A stretch of 64,000 nt of DNA from Lachnospiraceae bacterium (GTDB lineage: Bacteria; Bacillota; Clostridia; Lachnospirales; Lachnospiraceae): positions 62,001 to 126,000 of the forward strand of contig CAJTBF010000012.1 in NCBI GenBank assembly GCA_910574195.1, given 5' to 3'. This document shows positions 53,218-61,726 of this stretch, in pieces. Numbering within the stretch: position 1 is the first letter of the stretch; each line of letters begins with the position of its first letter. Under the pieces are notes generated by a model. It saw only the letters and a program-made list of their open reading frames with translations. It had not been told where the DNA came from and made no database searches. Both the position numbers and the translations under genes were made by a program.

Positions 53218-53802
53218 CTATGGTGTAGTTCTGTTTTTTGCTTTGCATATCAGTTGCGTCATAGTTCCCATAGGGCAGTATACACACCAGGAGCGGGGTT
53301 TAAATAAAACCATGGTAAGAATTCCCAGTACCGTGGAGGTGAGCATCACACTGTAGAAGCCGAAAGCAAACTGTGCTACGCCCTCGGAGAACAAAGTACC
53401 GTGATAAGCCCAGTGCCATGGAAGACGGAATGTCCACAGCAGTGTTACGGCGGTACTTAAATTTTTGACTCCGTCGAATACCAGCCAGGTGTTCCACAGC
53501 ATCAGGAAGAACATGAGAAAGAAGAAGATCAAAAATCCATATCGGAAATAGTTTGACTTCATCCATTTGGGAATATCTTTTTTCCGGGAGAGTCCGAAAT
53601 TACCGCCTAAAAGGGAAAATAACTGTCCTCTGCCGCAGTATTTGTTGCAGTAAGCTTTATTTCCCTTTATAATCGCTATGAGGAGTGGTATAAAAAAGCA
53701 AAGAAGCCCCAGCCATGCAAAAAGGATATTAAAAAATCCAAGGATCAGGTAAGTAAGTGAGACAATCCAGAGAAAGTCATACCATTTCTTTTTTCTTTTC
53801 AT
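53218..53802 (-). CDS. NapH/NosR-like membrane 4Fe-4S protein
   Basis: Polytopic membrane protein of 194 residues with four or five hydrophobic helices and cysteine motifs CNKYCGRGQ (near 48) and CVYCPMGTMTQ (near 175), as in NapH/NosR-type electron-transfer proteins. It probably passes electrons together with the ferredoxin encoded just before it, with which it overlaps by 4 nt. GGAGGT precedes ATG 53802. The partner reductase is unknown. The truncated Crp/Fnr gene beside it was perhaps its regulator. Confidence 0.8.
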   Translation of the reverse strand: MKRKKKWYDFLWIVSLTYLILGFFNILFAWLGLLCFFIPLLIAIIKGNKAYCNKYCGRGQLFSLLGGNFGLSRKKDIPKWMKSNYFRYGFLIFFFLMFFLMLWNTWLVFDGVKNLSTAVTLLWTFRLPWHWAYHGTLFSEGVAQFAFGFYSVMLTSTVLGILTMVLFKPRSWCVYCPMGTMTQLICKAKNRTTP

Positions 53803-53996
53803 GATTCCGTCACCTCCAGTGAAATAATGCTTGCGGGACATTCTTTTGTACACTTTCCACATCCGACACAGAGTTCTCTGTTGATTTCGGCATAAATGCC
53901 TTTTGGGATAGAGATCGCATTTCGTGGACAGACTTTTATGCAGCATCCACAGGCGACACATTCTGAAATATGGACAATTGCTTTTCTTTTTACCAT
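53799..53996 (-). CDS. 2[4Fe-4S] ferredoxin
   Basis: Small electron carrier of 65 residues with two complete cluster motifs, CVACGCCIKVCP (near 14-25) and CVGCGKCTKECP (near 45-56). ATG 53996 with AGGAG upstream; longer in-frame versions add a hydrophobic stretch without homology. The stop codon overlaps the start of the NapH-like gene, so the two are translated together. Confidence 0.9.
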   Translation of the reverse strand: MVKRKAIVHISECVACGCCIKVCPRNAISIPKGIYAEINRELCVGCGKCTKECPASIISLEVTES

Positions 53997-54088
53997 AATA
54001 AATCTCCTTTTTGTTTTTTTCAGTATATCAGAGAAAATAGTTTGATTCAGTGACAAAGTCACCGGATATTTTTTGATTAAAAATTGGA

Positions 54089-54117
54089 TTGAGTAAAACC
54101 AGGAATCATGATAAAAT
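54089..54117 (+). promoter_or_regulatory. Candidate promoter for the Rpn nuclease gene
   Basis: -35 TTGAGT (54089-54094), 17-nt spacer, -10 TAAAAT (54112-54117). Confidence 0.5.
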
Positions 54118-54139
54118 ATAAAAAAGGAGAATAAATTCG

Positions 54140-55048
54140 ATGCAAACAAAAGAAACATGGGAAGAATTACAAATAAAAAATGACTTTCTTTTTGCAAAAG
54201 TCATGCGTGATAAAAAAATCTGCATGACGCTTTTGGAAACACTGCTTCAAACGAAAGTGAAGGATATTGTATATCTGGAGGAGCAGAAAGTTCTTGATAT
54301 TGAGAAAGATGCCAAAAGTGTGCGTCTTGATGTGTATATTGAGGATGGCGATCGGGTATTTGATTTAGAAATGCAGACGACGGACAATAAAAATCTGCCC
54401 GAAAGAAGCCGTTACTATCAGGGAATGATCGACCTGAATACAATAGAAAAAGGGGAGAGTTACAAGAAGCTGAAAGAAAGTTATGTTATGTTTATTTGTA
54501 CATTTGATCCCTTCTGCCGGGGAAAGGCGCAATACACATTTGAAAATCTTTGTCTGGAAGACACGAACTTGAAATTAAATGACGGAACGAAAAAAATTTT
54601 TTTTAATACGAGCAACTATTCTAACGCGCAAAATGAGGATATACGCGAATTTCTCAAATATGTAAATGGTGAAGAAAGTAACCATCTGTTTGTAAAACAG
54701 CTAGAATACAAAGTTACGCAGGTGAAAGCTTGTGAAGAATGGAGGTTGGAATATATGACATTGCGTATGCGGGAAGAAGAAATATGGGAAGAAGCCAGAG
54801 AAGAAGGGCTGAGAGCGGGGCGCGAGGAGGGACGCGAGAAAGGACGAGAGGAAGGACGCAAGGAGGGGCGCAAGAAAGGACGAGAGGAAGGACGCAAGGA
54901 AGGACGCAAGGAAGGGCGCGAGGAAGGAATCAGAGGAACGGTTTCAGTATTAAAAGATTTAGGCATTCCGTCACAGACTATTCTGATTAAAATTCAGGAA
55001 GAATACAATTTGACCCCTGAAATTTCCAGACGATATCTGCAAATATAA
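54140..55048 (+). CDS. Rpn-family PD-(D/E)XK nuclease / transposase-like protein
   Basis: Recombination-promoting nuclease (RpnA-like, PD-(D/E)XK superfamily) of 302 residues. The N-terminal nuclease core has NDFLFAKVMRDKKICMTLLE, VRLDVYIEDG (Asp near 55-60) and VFDLEMQTTD (Glu-x-Gln, near 67-76), the expected catalytic D...ExQ arrangement. The C-terminal part (about 230-262) is a run of GREEGRKEG-like four-residue repeats, a charged helix seen in many Rpn proteins. Such genes are mobile and multi-copy in gut Firmicutes. AAGGAG precedes the ATG. Confidence 0.87.
   Translation: MQTKETWEELQIKNDFLFAKVMRDKKICMTLLETLLQTKVKDIVYLEEQKVLDIEKDAKSVRLDVYIEDGDRVFDLEMQTTDNKNLPERSRYYQGMIDLNTIEKGESYKKLKESYVMFICTFDPFCRGKAQYTFENLCLEDTNLKLNDGTKKIFFNTSNYSNAQNEDIREFLKYVNGEESNHLFVKQLEYKVTQVKACEEWRLEYMTLRMREEEIWEEAREEGLRAGREEGREKGREEGRKEGRKKGREEGRKEGRKEGREEGIRGTVSVLKDLGIPSQTILIKIQEEYNLTPEISRRYLQI
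54829..54930 (+). repeat. 12-nt coding repeats in the Rpn gene
   Basis: About eight tandem units of the pattern GGACGCGAGGAA and variants, encoding GREE/GRKE. The reading frame is kept. Such an array can change length by slippage. Confidence 0.85.
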
Positions 55049-55169
55049 TGATTATATTCCGGTTTTCCATAAAAGATTGCATTTTATATGAAAAATATGG
55101 TAAACTTTTTCTGTATCTGAACGATATTATATATAGAAAATGGAAAGGATCTAGAAGGAGGGATCTGAC

Positions 55170-55943
55170 GTGAGTAGTATTTCTGGAATCAGTAGCACAT
55201 CCCCTTATTTATATGGACATCTTGCAAGTGGGAATCGATTGATGTCTGCCGCTGATGGCGCCGCAGAACTGGCGATTACAGAACGGCAGCAGGCACAGAT
55301 TACTGGCTACAACACAGGTACAAAAAATTTAAGTTCGGGAATCGATCTGCTGAATACTTCAGACGCCGCGCTGGGCAGTATTACTGATTCTTTGCAGAGG
55401 ATGCGGGAATTGGCGCTTCGGGCTTCCAATACAGTAACGGTAAATGCCACAGGGCGTGCGGATATTCAAAAGGAAATCGATCAGTTAAAGCAGAATATTG
55501 AACATATTGCTACCCAGACACGGTACAATGGTTTCAGTTTATTAGACGGCAGCCAGCAGAATGGTGTTCCGCTTGTGTCGGATGCAGATGGAGGTTCTCT
55601 CACCATAAACCAGTCTGTAAATTCAACTTTGCAGGCGCTTGGCATTGCAGATTTTGATGTAACAAAAGGGTTTGATATTCGCACGATTGACAGTGCGCTG
55701 GAAAAGGTTGCCGGCAGTCGCAGTTCTCTGGGGGCACAGTCCAATGCATTGGAACATGCCATCAATTATAATGACTATGCATCTACCAATTTAACCGCAT
55801 CCAAAAGTCGTATGGCAGACAGTGATATTGCAAAATTGGTAATGGAGTTAAAACATCAGCAGACATTGCAGAACTGTAATTTCATGCTCCAGAAGAGAAA
55901 GATGCAGCAGGAGGGAAATAAGACATTACCTTTCCTGTTGTAA
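55170..55943 (+). CDS. Orphan flagellin-like protein
   Basis: A 257-residue protein with the conserved D0/D1 helical regions of flagellin at both ends: NRLMSAADGAAELAITERQQAQITG, ALGSITDSLQRMRELALRASN and IQKEIDQLKQNIEHIATQTRYNG in the N-half, then SRMADSDIAKLVMELKHQQTLQN near the C-terminus. It differs from true flagellin in its first 20 residues, and the C-terminal helix ends in a basic KRKMQQEGNK stretch. GTG start with AAGGAGG. No other flagellar gene lies nearby, so it is either an orphan remnant or a secreted/surface paralog. Confidence 0.85.
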   Translation: MSSISGISSTSPYLYGHLASGNRLMSAADGAAELAITERQQAQITGYNTGTKNLSSGIDLLNTSDAALGSITDSLQRMRELALRASNTVTVNATGRADIQKEIDQLKQNIEHIATQTRYNGFSLLDGSQQNGVPLVSDADGGSLTINQSVNSTLQALGIADFDVTKGFDIRTIDSALEKVAGSRSSLGAQSNALEHAINYNDYASTNLTASKSRMADSDIAKLVMELKHQQTLQNCNFMLQKRKMQQEGNKTLPFLL

Positions 55944-56010
55944 CAGGTTTTGTTTTTTACAATGGTGTAATGATAAATAAACCAGATGTTGTGAAGGCAG
56001 CATCTGGTTA
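55934..56010 (+). terminator. Probable terminator(s) after the flagellin-like gene
   Basis: CCTG-ttgtaa-CAGG around the stop codon is followed by TTTTGTTTTTT. Then ACCAGATG (55981-55988) pairs with CATCTGGT (56001-56008). Each is modest alone. Confidence 0.55.
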
Positions 56011-56075
56011 TTGTGTTAAGAAACAAAAGTGGGCTTATGGTGTAATGTTCAAATTTGCAGGAGGAGGCTAGTAGT

Positions 56076-56999
56076 ATGCATGTAGGAGCGGTTATAGCCG
56101 CAGCAAAGATGCTTCCCTGGACACAACAGTACCAACAGCTTGCAACCGGAGAGAAGTTGTCTTTGTGGGAACGGATCGTATTGAACTTTCAGAGAGCCGG
56201 TGTAAAGGATATTGTGATGGTTACCGGGTATCAGGCGGAAGAGATAGAAAAAAGACTCCGTCATTGTGGAATCACATTTCTGAGGAATGACACTCAAACG
56301 GAGATGCTGGATTCTGCGAAAATGGGACTGGAGTATTTAAAAGACCGATGTGAACGAGTCTTTTTCTGTACCATCAGTGTTCCGTTTTTTACAGAGGAAA
56401 CCGTGCAAAAATTACTGGAACAAGATGGAAGGATTGTAATTCCTCTCTGGCAGGGACAGGGTGGACATCCGGTACTTTTGGAGGCTTCTCTGATACCGGC
56501 TATCCTGTCGTATCAGGGGACAGGGGGGCTTCGGGAGGCGCTGCGGGTATCCGGTGTGAAGCGAAATTATGTTGTGGTAGAGGACGAAGGTGCAGTGACG
56601 CGGGTGGATCACTTACAGGATTTTCGGCGTCTGGAGGAAAAGCATAATTCTGGTTTGATGCGGCCCCAGGTGAAGGTGAGGCTGGCGGGAAAGGTGCCTT
56701 TTTTTGGTCCGGGGACCGTGACGCTGCTCCGGCAGATTGAGGCGCTGGGTTCGGTACGCGAAGCCTGTGAGAAGACAGGGATTTCTTATAGTAAGGCATG
56801 GAAGATTCTGCGCACCGCAGAGACGGAACTGGGATATCGAATTGTGGAACGGCAGCCGGGCGGAAAGCACGGCGGGCAGGCGTTGGTTACAGAACAGGGA
56901 AAGCAGTTGTTAGAGACATTTGAACAGTTTGAGCGGGAAGTAGAACTGGAGACGGAACGAATCTATAACAAATTTTTTTTGCAGAGCGAATTGTTTTAA
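56076..56999 (+). CDS. MobA-like nucleotidyltransferase fused to ModE-type HTH
   Basis: Two-domain protein of 307 residues. The N-half (about 1-190) has the MobA/MocA NTP-transferase fold, which in active relatives attaches CMP or GMP to molybdopterin. Here the start GAVIAAAKMLPWTQ lacks the glycine/Arg-Met-Gly loop of active enzymes, and the usual acidic motif reads TISVPFFTEETV. The C-half (about 205-305) is a ModE-like winged helix-turn-helix (FGPGTVTLLRQIEALGSVREACEKTGISYSKAWKI), the molybdate-responsive DNA-binding type. ATG 56076 with GAGGAGG. It probably regulates the following Mo genes. Confidence 0.85.
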   Translation: MHVGAVIAAAKMLPWTQQYQQLATGEKLSLWERIVLNFQRAGVKDIVMVTGYQAEEIEKRLRHCGITFLRNDTQTEMLDSAKMGLEYLKDRCERVFFCTISVPFFTEETVQKLLEQDGRIVIPLWQGQGGHPVLLEASLIPAILSYQGTGGLREALRVSGVKRNYVVVEDEGAVTRVDHLQDFRRLEEKHNSGLMRPQVKVRLAGKVPFFGPGTVTLLRQIEALGSVREACEKTGISYSKAWKILRTAETELGYRIVERQPGGKHGGQALVTEQGKQLLETFEQFEREVELETERIYNKFFLQSELF

Positions 57000-57027
57000 A
57001 AAAATAAACGATAAAAAGAGGAGAACT

Positions 57028-58050
57028 ATGAGGCTTATAAAAACAGAAGATGCTGTGGGACAGGTACTGTGCCATGACATAACACAGATTATCAAAGATG
57101 TGACGAAAGATGCGGTATTTCGAAAAGGGCATGTGATTCAGGAGGAGGATATTCCGGTATTGCTGCGCGTAGGAAAGGATCAGGTTTATATCTGGGAAAA
57201 GGATGAGACAAAATTGCATGAAAATGAGGCGGCAGTCATTCTTTCGGAGATTTGCAGAAATACATACATGGGTGTCTCAGAGATCAAAGAGGGAAAAATC
57301 GAATTGCTTGCAAAGTGCGACGGTCTTCTGAAAGTGGATACGGAAAAATTAGATCGGATAAATTCTCTGGGAGAGATGATCATTGCCAGCCGCCATGGAA
57401 ATTTTCCGGTGAAGGCAGGAGAGAAAATTGCCGGCATGCGGATTATTCCGCTTATTATTGAAAAAGAAAAAATGGAACGGGCGAAGGAGGTAGGAGGAGG
57501 GACGCCTGTTTTTGAAATTCTGCCCTATCAGAAAAGGAAAGTCGGAATTGTGACGACGGGAAATGAGGTATTCCATGGGCGGATTCAGGATACCTTTACC
57601 CCGGTGATTTTGGAAAAGATTGCAGAATATGATACGGAAGTAGTGGGGCAGGAAATCAGCGATGATGATCCGGCGCGAATTGTGAAATGTATTCAAAATC
57701 TTCTGGAACATGGAGCAGAAATGATTTTGTGTACCGGAGGAATGAGCGTGGACCCGGATGACCGAACCCCTCTGGCGATACGGAATACAGGTGCAAAGAT
57801 TATCACCTATGGTGCACCGGTGCTGCCGGGAGCCATGTTTTTGCTGGCATACTACGGAGAACACCACCTTCCGATTCTGGGATTGCCGGGATGTGTCATG
57901 TATGCAAAAAGGACAGTGTTTGATTTGGTGCTGCCCCGGATTATGGCAGGGGAAGTTTTGGAAAAAGCAGATCTGGACCGATTGGGAGAGGGAGGTTTGT
58001 GCCTGTCCTGTCCGGTCTGTACCTTCCCGAATTGTGGATTTGGAAAGTGA
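57028..58050 (+). CDS. MoeA-like molybdopterin-binding protein
   Basis: Molybdopterin biosynthesis protein of 340 residues. It shares the MoCF/MogA-fold domain of MoeA (VGIVTTGNEVFHGRIQD near 170, LCTGGMSVDPDDRTP near 235, GLPGCVMYAKRTVFDL near 287). The N-terminal MoeA domains are shortened and replaced by another region starting MRLIKTEDAVGQVLCHDI. The C-terminus ends in a cysteine cluster, CLSCPVCTFPNCGFGK, which is recurrent in this clostridial subgroup and could bind a metal. It may insert Mo or act with the sulfurated cofactor of hydroxylases. moaA follows after 8 nt. Confidence 0.85.
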   Translation: MRLIKTEDAVGQVLCHDITQIIKDVTKDAVFRKGHVIQEEDIPVLLRVGKDQVYIWEKDETKLHENEAAVILSEICRNTYMGVSEIKEGKIELLAKCDGLLKVDTEKLDRINSLGEMIIASRHGNFPVKAGEKIAGMRIIPLIIEKEKMERAKEVGGGTPVFEILPYQKRKVGIVTTGNEVFHGRIQDTFTPVILEKIAEYDTEVVGQEISDDDPARIVKCIQNLLEHGAEMILCTGGMSVDPDDRTPLAIRNTGAKIITYGAPVLPGAMFLLAYYGEHHLPILGLPGCVMYAKRTVFDLVLPRIMAGEVLEKADLDRLGEGGLCLSCPVCTFPNCGFGK

Positions 58051-58058
58051 GTGAACAG

Positions 58059-59087
58059 ATGAAAGATGTGTTTGGGAGAACCATAGATTATCTGCGGATT
58101 TCTATTACGGATCGCTGTAATTTGCGTTGCCGGTATTGTATGCCGGAAAATCTTTCTCTGGTATCTATGCGGGAAATTCTGACTTATGAAGAGATCGAAC
58201 AGATCTGTCGGGCGGCAGCGGAACTGGGGATTCAAAAGATCAAAATTACCGGAGGGGAACCGTTGGTACGTCGCGACTGCCCTCAGTTGATAGGAAAGCT
58301 GAAAAGAATTCCGGGAATCACTCAGGTGACGTTGACTACGAACGGAATTCTGCTGGAAAAAGCGCTTCCGGAACTGATTGCGCAGGGACTGGATGCGGTC
58401 AACATCAGTCTGGATACACTGGATTCAAATCAGTATGAAAAAATGACCGGGAAACGGGAATTGCAGACGGTATGGAAGAGTCTGAGACGGGCAGCAGATT
58501 CTTCTCTTCGTGTAAAAATAAATGTGGTGCTGCAAAAGGGATGGAACGAAAAGGAATGGCTGCAGTTGGCTGAGATTTCCCGGAGATATCCGGTGGATGT
58601 ACGGTTTATTGAATTGATGCCGATTGGTGCCGGAAAAGAAGCCGAAGGGATTTCTCAGGAGGAATTGCTGCAGAATCTGCACGCACAGTTTCCACAGATA
58701 CGGAAGGATACGCGGATTCATGGAAACGGCCCGGCGGTATATTACCGGATTCCGGGATTTCAGGGGAGTATCGGTCTGATCAGTGCAATCCATGGGAAGT
58801 TCTGTCAAAGCTGTAATCGTCTTCGGCTGACCTCTCAGGGGAAACTGAAACCTTGTCTGTGTTTTGCGGAAAGCGTAGACCTGCGAAAGATTCTGAGAGG
58901 GGAAGAAGAGAGTCGCGCGGCCGGTATGAAGCCGAGAGAGGAGATAGAAACGGATGGACAGAAAGAGATACGGGAAAATCTGAGACAGGCCATTCTTATC
59001 GCGGTTCGGCAAAAGCCGCCCGGTCATGAATTTGGAATCCGGGAACAGGTTACAGAGCGATTGCCGATGGTACAGATCGGGGGCTGA
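58059..59087 (+). CDS. moaA: GTP 3',8-cyclase MoaA
   Basis: Radical-SAM enzyme for the first step of molybdopterin synthesis, 342 residues. The SAM cluster cysteines are C20, C24 and C27 in DRCNLRCRYC. KITGGEPLVRRDC lies near 65, and the second cluster is in FCQSCNRLRLT with the third Cys in KPCLCF. The protein ends in the Gly-Gly tail important for activity. Start at ATG 58059. An insert near residue 290 (EEESRAAGMKPREEIETDG) is less conserved. No moaC, moaE or moaD is present in the window. Confidence 0.95.
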   Translation: MKDVFGRTIDYLRISITDRCNLRCRYCMPENLSLVSMREILTYEEIEQICRAAAELGIQKIKITGGEPLVRRDCPQLIGKLKRIPGITQVTLTTNGILLEKALPELIAQGLDAVNISLDTLDSNQYEKMTGKRELQTVWKSLRRAADSSLRVKINVVLQKGWNEKEWLQLAEISRRYPVDVRFIELMPIGAGKEAEGISQEELLQNLHAQFPQIRKDTRIHGNGPAVYYRIPGFQGSIGLISAIHGKFCQSCNRLRLTSQGKLKPCLCFAESVDLRKILRGEEESRAAGMKPREEIETDGQKEIRENLRQAILIAVRQKPPGHEFGIREQVTERLPMVQIGG

Positions 59088-59198
59088 ATGGGAGAATAAC
59101 AGTCGGTCTTTCCTCAGAGAATCAGCAGGTATGGTCTGTTTTGAAGGTATATGTATGGTGGTGTTGGATGGAGGAACTTGAGCTCATAGGAGGAAGAG

Positions 59199-60146
59199 AT
59201 GGGAAAGGTTTGTGCGGTTTGCATCAGTGAAAAGAAGGGGACACAGAAGCATCCGGTGGAAGAGGCAACTTTGTTGGAAAACTGGGGGATAGAAGGAGAT
59301 GCTCATGGAGGAACATGGCATCGTCAGGTGAGTCTGCTTTCGGCAGAAAGAATAGAGCAGTTCCGGGAAAGAGGCGCGGAAGTGGGGGAAGGAGCTTTTG
59401 GAGAAAATATAGTAACGCAGGGAATTGACTGGAGGAACCTGCCGGTGGGGACCTGTTTTCAAATCGGGAATGCACTTCTGGAGCTGACACAGATCGGAAA
59501 AGAATGTCATAACCACTGTGCCATTTATCAGGTTATGGGAGAATGCATTATGCCGCGGGAAGGGGTATTTGCAAAGGTGCTGCGTGGTGGGAAGATTCAG
59601 ACAGGAGAAGCCATTGAAATACTTCCGCTTCAAAAGGCGCGTCCCTTTACGGCGGCGGTCATTACGTTGAGCGACAGAGGAGCACAGGGGGAACGGGAGG
59701 ACAAAAGCGGTCCTCTCATGCAGAGAATATTGGAAAAAGCCGGATATCGGGTAGAAGAACGGCTGCTTTTGCCGGATGACAAAACGAAATTAGAGCGGCA
59801 GTTACGCAGGCTTTCGGATCAACGACAGGTACAGGTGATTTTCACAACAGGCGGAACCGGATTTTCGGAAAGAGATATTACCCCGGAGGCGACGCTTGCG
59901 GTCTGCGACCGGATGGCAATGGGAATTGCAGAGGCAATCCGTCAGTATTCTCTGACCATTACCAATCGGGCTATGTTGAGCCGGGCAGTGTCCGGAATCC
60001 GGAAGAAGACATTGATTGTGAATCTTCCGGGGAGTCCCAAAGCGGTACAGGAAAGTCTGGAGTATATTTTGCCGGCACTGCAACATGGGCTTGGCGTCTT
60101 GCGGGGAACAGATGGGGAATGTGGAGGGGAAGGGAGAAAAGATTGA
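59199..60146 (+). CDS. MOSC domain - MogA/MoaB fusion
   Basis: Fusion of 315 residues. The N-half (about 1-145) is a MOSC domain (LENWGIEGDAHGGTWHRQVSLL; GAFGENIVTQGID; GKECHNHCAIY with the conserved Cys), which binds sulfur or cofactor in Mo enzymes. The C-half (about 150-305) is a MogA/MoaB adenylyltransferase domain (VITLSDRGAQGEREDKSGP near 157; FTTGGTGFSERDITPEAT near 218; LPGSPKAV near 283) that activates molybdopterin. One polypeptide thus joins activation and sulfur handling. Its stop codon overlaps the TTG start of modA. Confidence 0.93.
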   Translation: MGKVCAVCISEKKGTQKHPVEEATLLENWGIEGDAHGGTWHRQVSLLSAERIEQFRERGAEVGEGAFGENIVTQGIDWRNLPVGTCFQIGNALLELTQIGKECHNHCAIYQVMGECIMPREGVFAKVLRGGKIQTGEAIEILPLQKARPFTAAVITLSDRGAQGEREDKSGPLMQRILEKAGYRVEERLLLPDDKTKLERQLRRLSDQRQVQVIFTTGGTGFSERDITPEATLAVCDRMAMGIAEAIRQYSLTITNRAMLSRAVSGIRKKTLIVNLPGSPKAVQESLEYILPALQHGLGVLRGTDGECGGEGRKD

Positions 60147-60988
60147 AAAAAAGAAGAATTATATTACTTTTCATTCTTATATTCATAGGAGGGATAACGG
60201 CATGTGGTACAAAGATAGAATCGGACGTTGTAAATGAGGAAACGGAAATCCAGGTATTTATTGCGGCTAGCCTGCAGACAGTCATGGAAGAACTGGCGGA
60301 ACGGTATCAGACGGAACATCCGGAAGTGAAGATTACATATAATGCGGATAGTTCCGGTACATTGCTGACACAGATTGAAGAAGGATATGAATGTGATCTT
60401 TTTTTCCCGGCGGCACAAAAGCAAATGGATCAGTTGGAGAAAGATAGGCTTATCGTGAAAGGAACCCGTACCGACGTAGTGAATAATCAAGTGGTGGTGA
60501 TCAGCTTAAAGACAAGCGGTACAACAGTAACCGGATTGGAAAATCTGCAGGAAGCGGAGAGTATCGCACTTGCAGGCGGCAGCGTGCCGGTAGGGAGATA
60601 TACCAGGCAGGCGCTTATGAAGTTGGGGATTCTGGAAGAAACAGAGGATGCGGCATCTATTTCGACGGGGCAGATCTCGGCAGCTCTTGGCAATGTGGAG
60701 ATCAGTGAACAGGATAATGTCAGTAAAGTGCTGTCGGCTGTGACAGAAGGCTCCTGTGAGGTGGGAACCACCTATTATTCGGATATGTATGGGCATGAAG
60801 AAGAGCTGGAGATTTTGCAGACAGTAAGTACGGATCTGACGGGGAATGTAATCTATCCGGCGGCGCAGGTAGTGAATGAAGAGGCTGATGAGGCGCAGAA
60901 AACCGCTGCGAAAGATTTTCTAACATTTTTGTTATCGGAAGAAGCGAAAAAAGTATTTGCTTCTTACTATTTTGATACAGATATTTGA
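60143..60988 (+). CDS. modA: Molybdate-binding lipoprotein ModA
   Basis: Periplasmic-type molybdate receptor, 281 residues, anchored by lipobox ITAC near residue 20. Ligand-loop features are VFIAASLQTVMEELAERYQ, YNADSSGTLLTQIEEGYECDLFFPA and LAGGSVPVGRYTRQAL. The best start is TTG 60143 (AGGGAG 6 nt upstream), overlapping the preceding stop; an in-frame ATG at 60119 lies inside the upstream gene. It feeds ModB/ModC. Confidence 0.93.
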   Translation: MKKRRIILLFILIFIGGITACGTKIESDVVNEETEIQVFIAASLQTVMEELAERYQTEHPEVKITYNADSSGTLLTQIEEGYECDLFFPAAQKQMDQLEKDRLIVKGTRTDVVNNQVVVISLKTSGTTVTGLENLQEAESIALAGGSVPVGRYTRQALMKLGILEETEDAASISTGQISAALGNVEISEQDNVSKVLSAVTEGSCEVGTTYYSDMYGHEEELEILQTVSTDLTGNVIYPAAQVVNEEADEAQKTAAKDFLTFLLSEEAKKVFASYYFDTDI

Positions 60989-61015
60989 ATGAAGGAATAA
61001 AGAAATGGGGACAGA

Positions 61016-61720
61016 ATGGAAGAAATAGTGGAAATTTTGAAAATGCTGGATTGGAGTCCGCTTTGGATTTCTTTGAAAACCGGGATTGCGGCGACATTTT
61101 TTTGCTTTTTTCTGGGAATTTTTGCAGCATGGAAGACAATGAAACTGTCTGGAGCGAAGAAAGCGGTGTGGGATGGGATTTTTACGCTTCCTTTGGTGCT
61201 GCCTCCGACGGTGGCCGGATTTTTTCTTTTGCTGTTATTCAGCAGACGCCGGATTTTCGGGAATTTTTTGTACCAGACATTTGAACTCAAAGTGGTGCAG
61301 TCCTGGCTCGGCTGTATCATTGCAGCCACCGTGATTGCGTTTCCTTTGATGTACCGAAATGCCAGAGCCGCGTTTGAACAACTGGATGTGAATCTGATCT
61401 ATGCGGGAAGGACACTGGGGATGTCGGAGAGTCGAATTTTCTGGAAGATTGTTTTGCCGACAGCAAGTCCCGGAGTGGCGTCGGGAACAATTTTGACTTT
61501 TGCGCGGGCGCTGGGAGAATATGGTGCTACTTCCATGCTTGCAGGAAATATTCCGGGCAAGACGGCAACCATTTCACAGAAGATCGGGATGGTGATACAA
61601 GATGGGGATTATCTGACGGCAGGAGTATGGGTGGCGGTTGTTCTGACAATGGCGTTCGGGATTTTGTTCCTGATGAATCTATTTGCGGGAACCGGGAAAA
61701 GATCAGGGAAACGGTGGTGA
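61016..61720 (+). CDS. modB: Molybdate ABC transporter permease ModB
   Basis: Membrane permease of 234 residues with about five or six helices and the EAA-type loop LIYAGRTLGMSESRIFWKIVLP (near 128-149), followed by FARALGEYGATSMLAGNIPGKT, a hallmark of ModB. It follows modA by 27 nt and precedes modC by 6 nt. Confidence 0.95.
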   Translation: MEEIVEILKMLDWSPLWISLKTGIAATFFCFFLGIFAAWKTMKLSGAKKAVWDGIFTLPLVLPPTVAGFFLLLLFSRRRIFGNFLYQTFELKVVQSWLGCIIAATVIAFPLMYRNARAAFEQLDVNLIYAGRTLGMSESRIFWKIVLPTASPGVASGTILTFARALGEYGATSMLAGNIPGKTATISQKIGMVIQDGDYLTAGVWVAVVLTMAFGILFLMNLFAGTGKRSGKRW

Positions 61721-61726
61721 GAGAAG

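Noticed and set aside
54829-54930. CRISPR-like array
   Set aside because: The repeats are 12 nt, contiguous, in frame and encode GREE/GRKE; there are no spacers.
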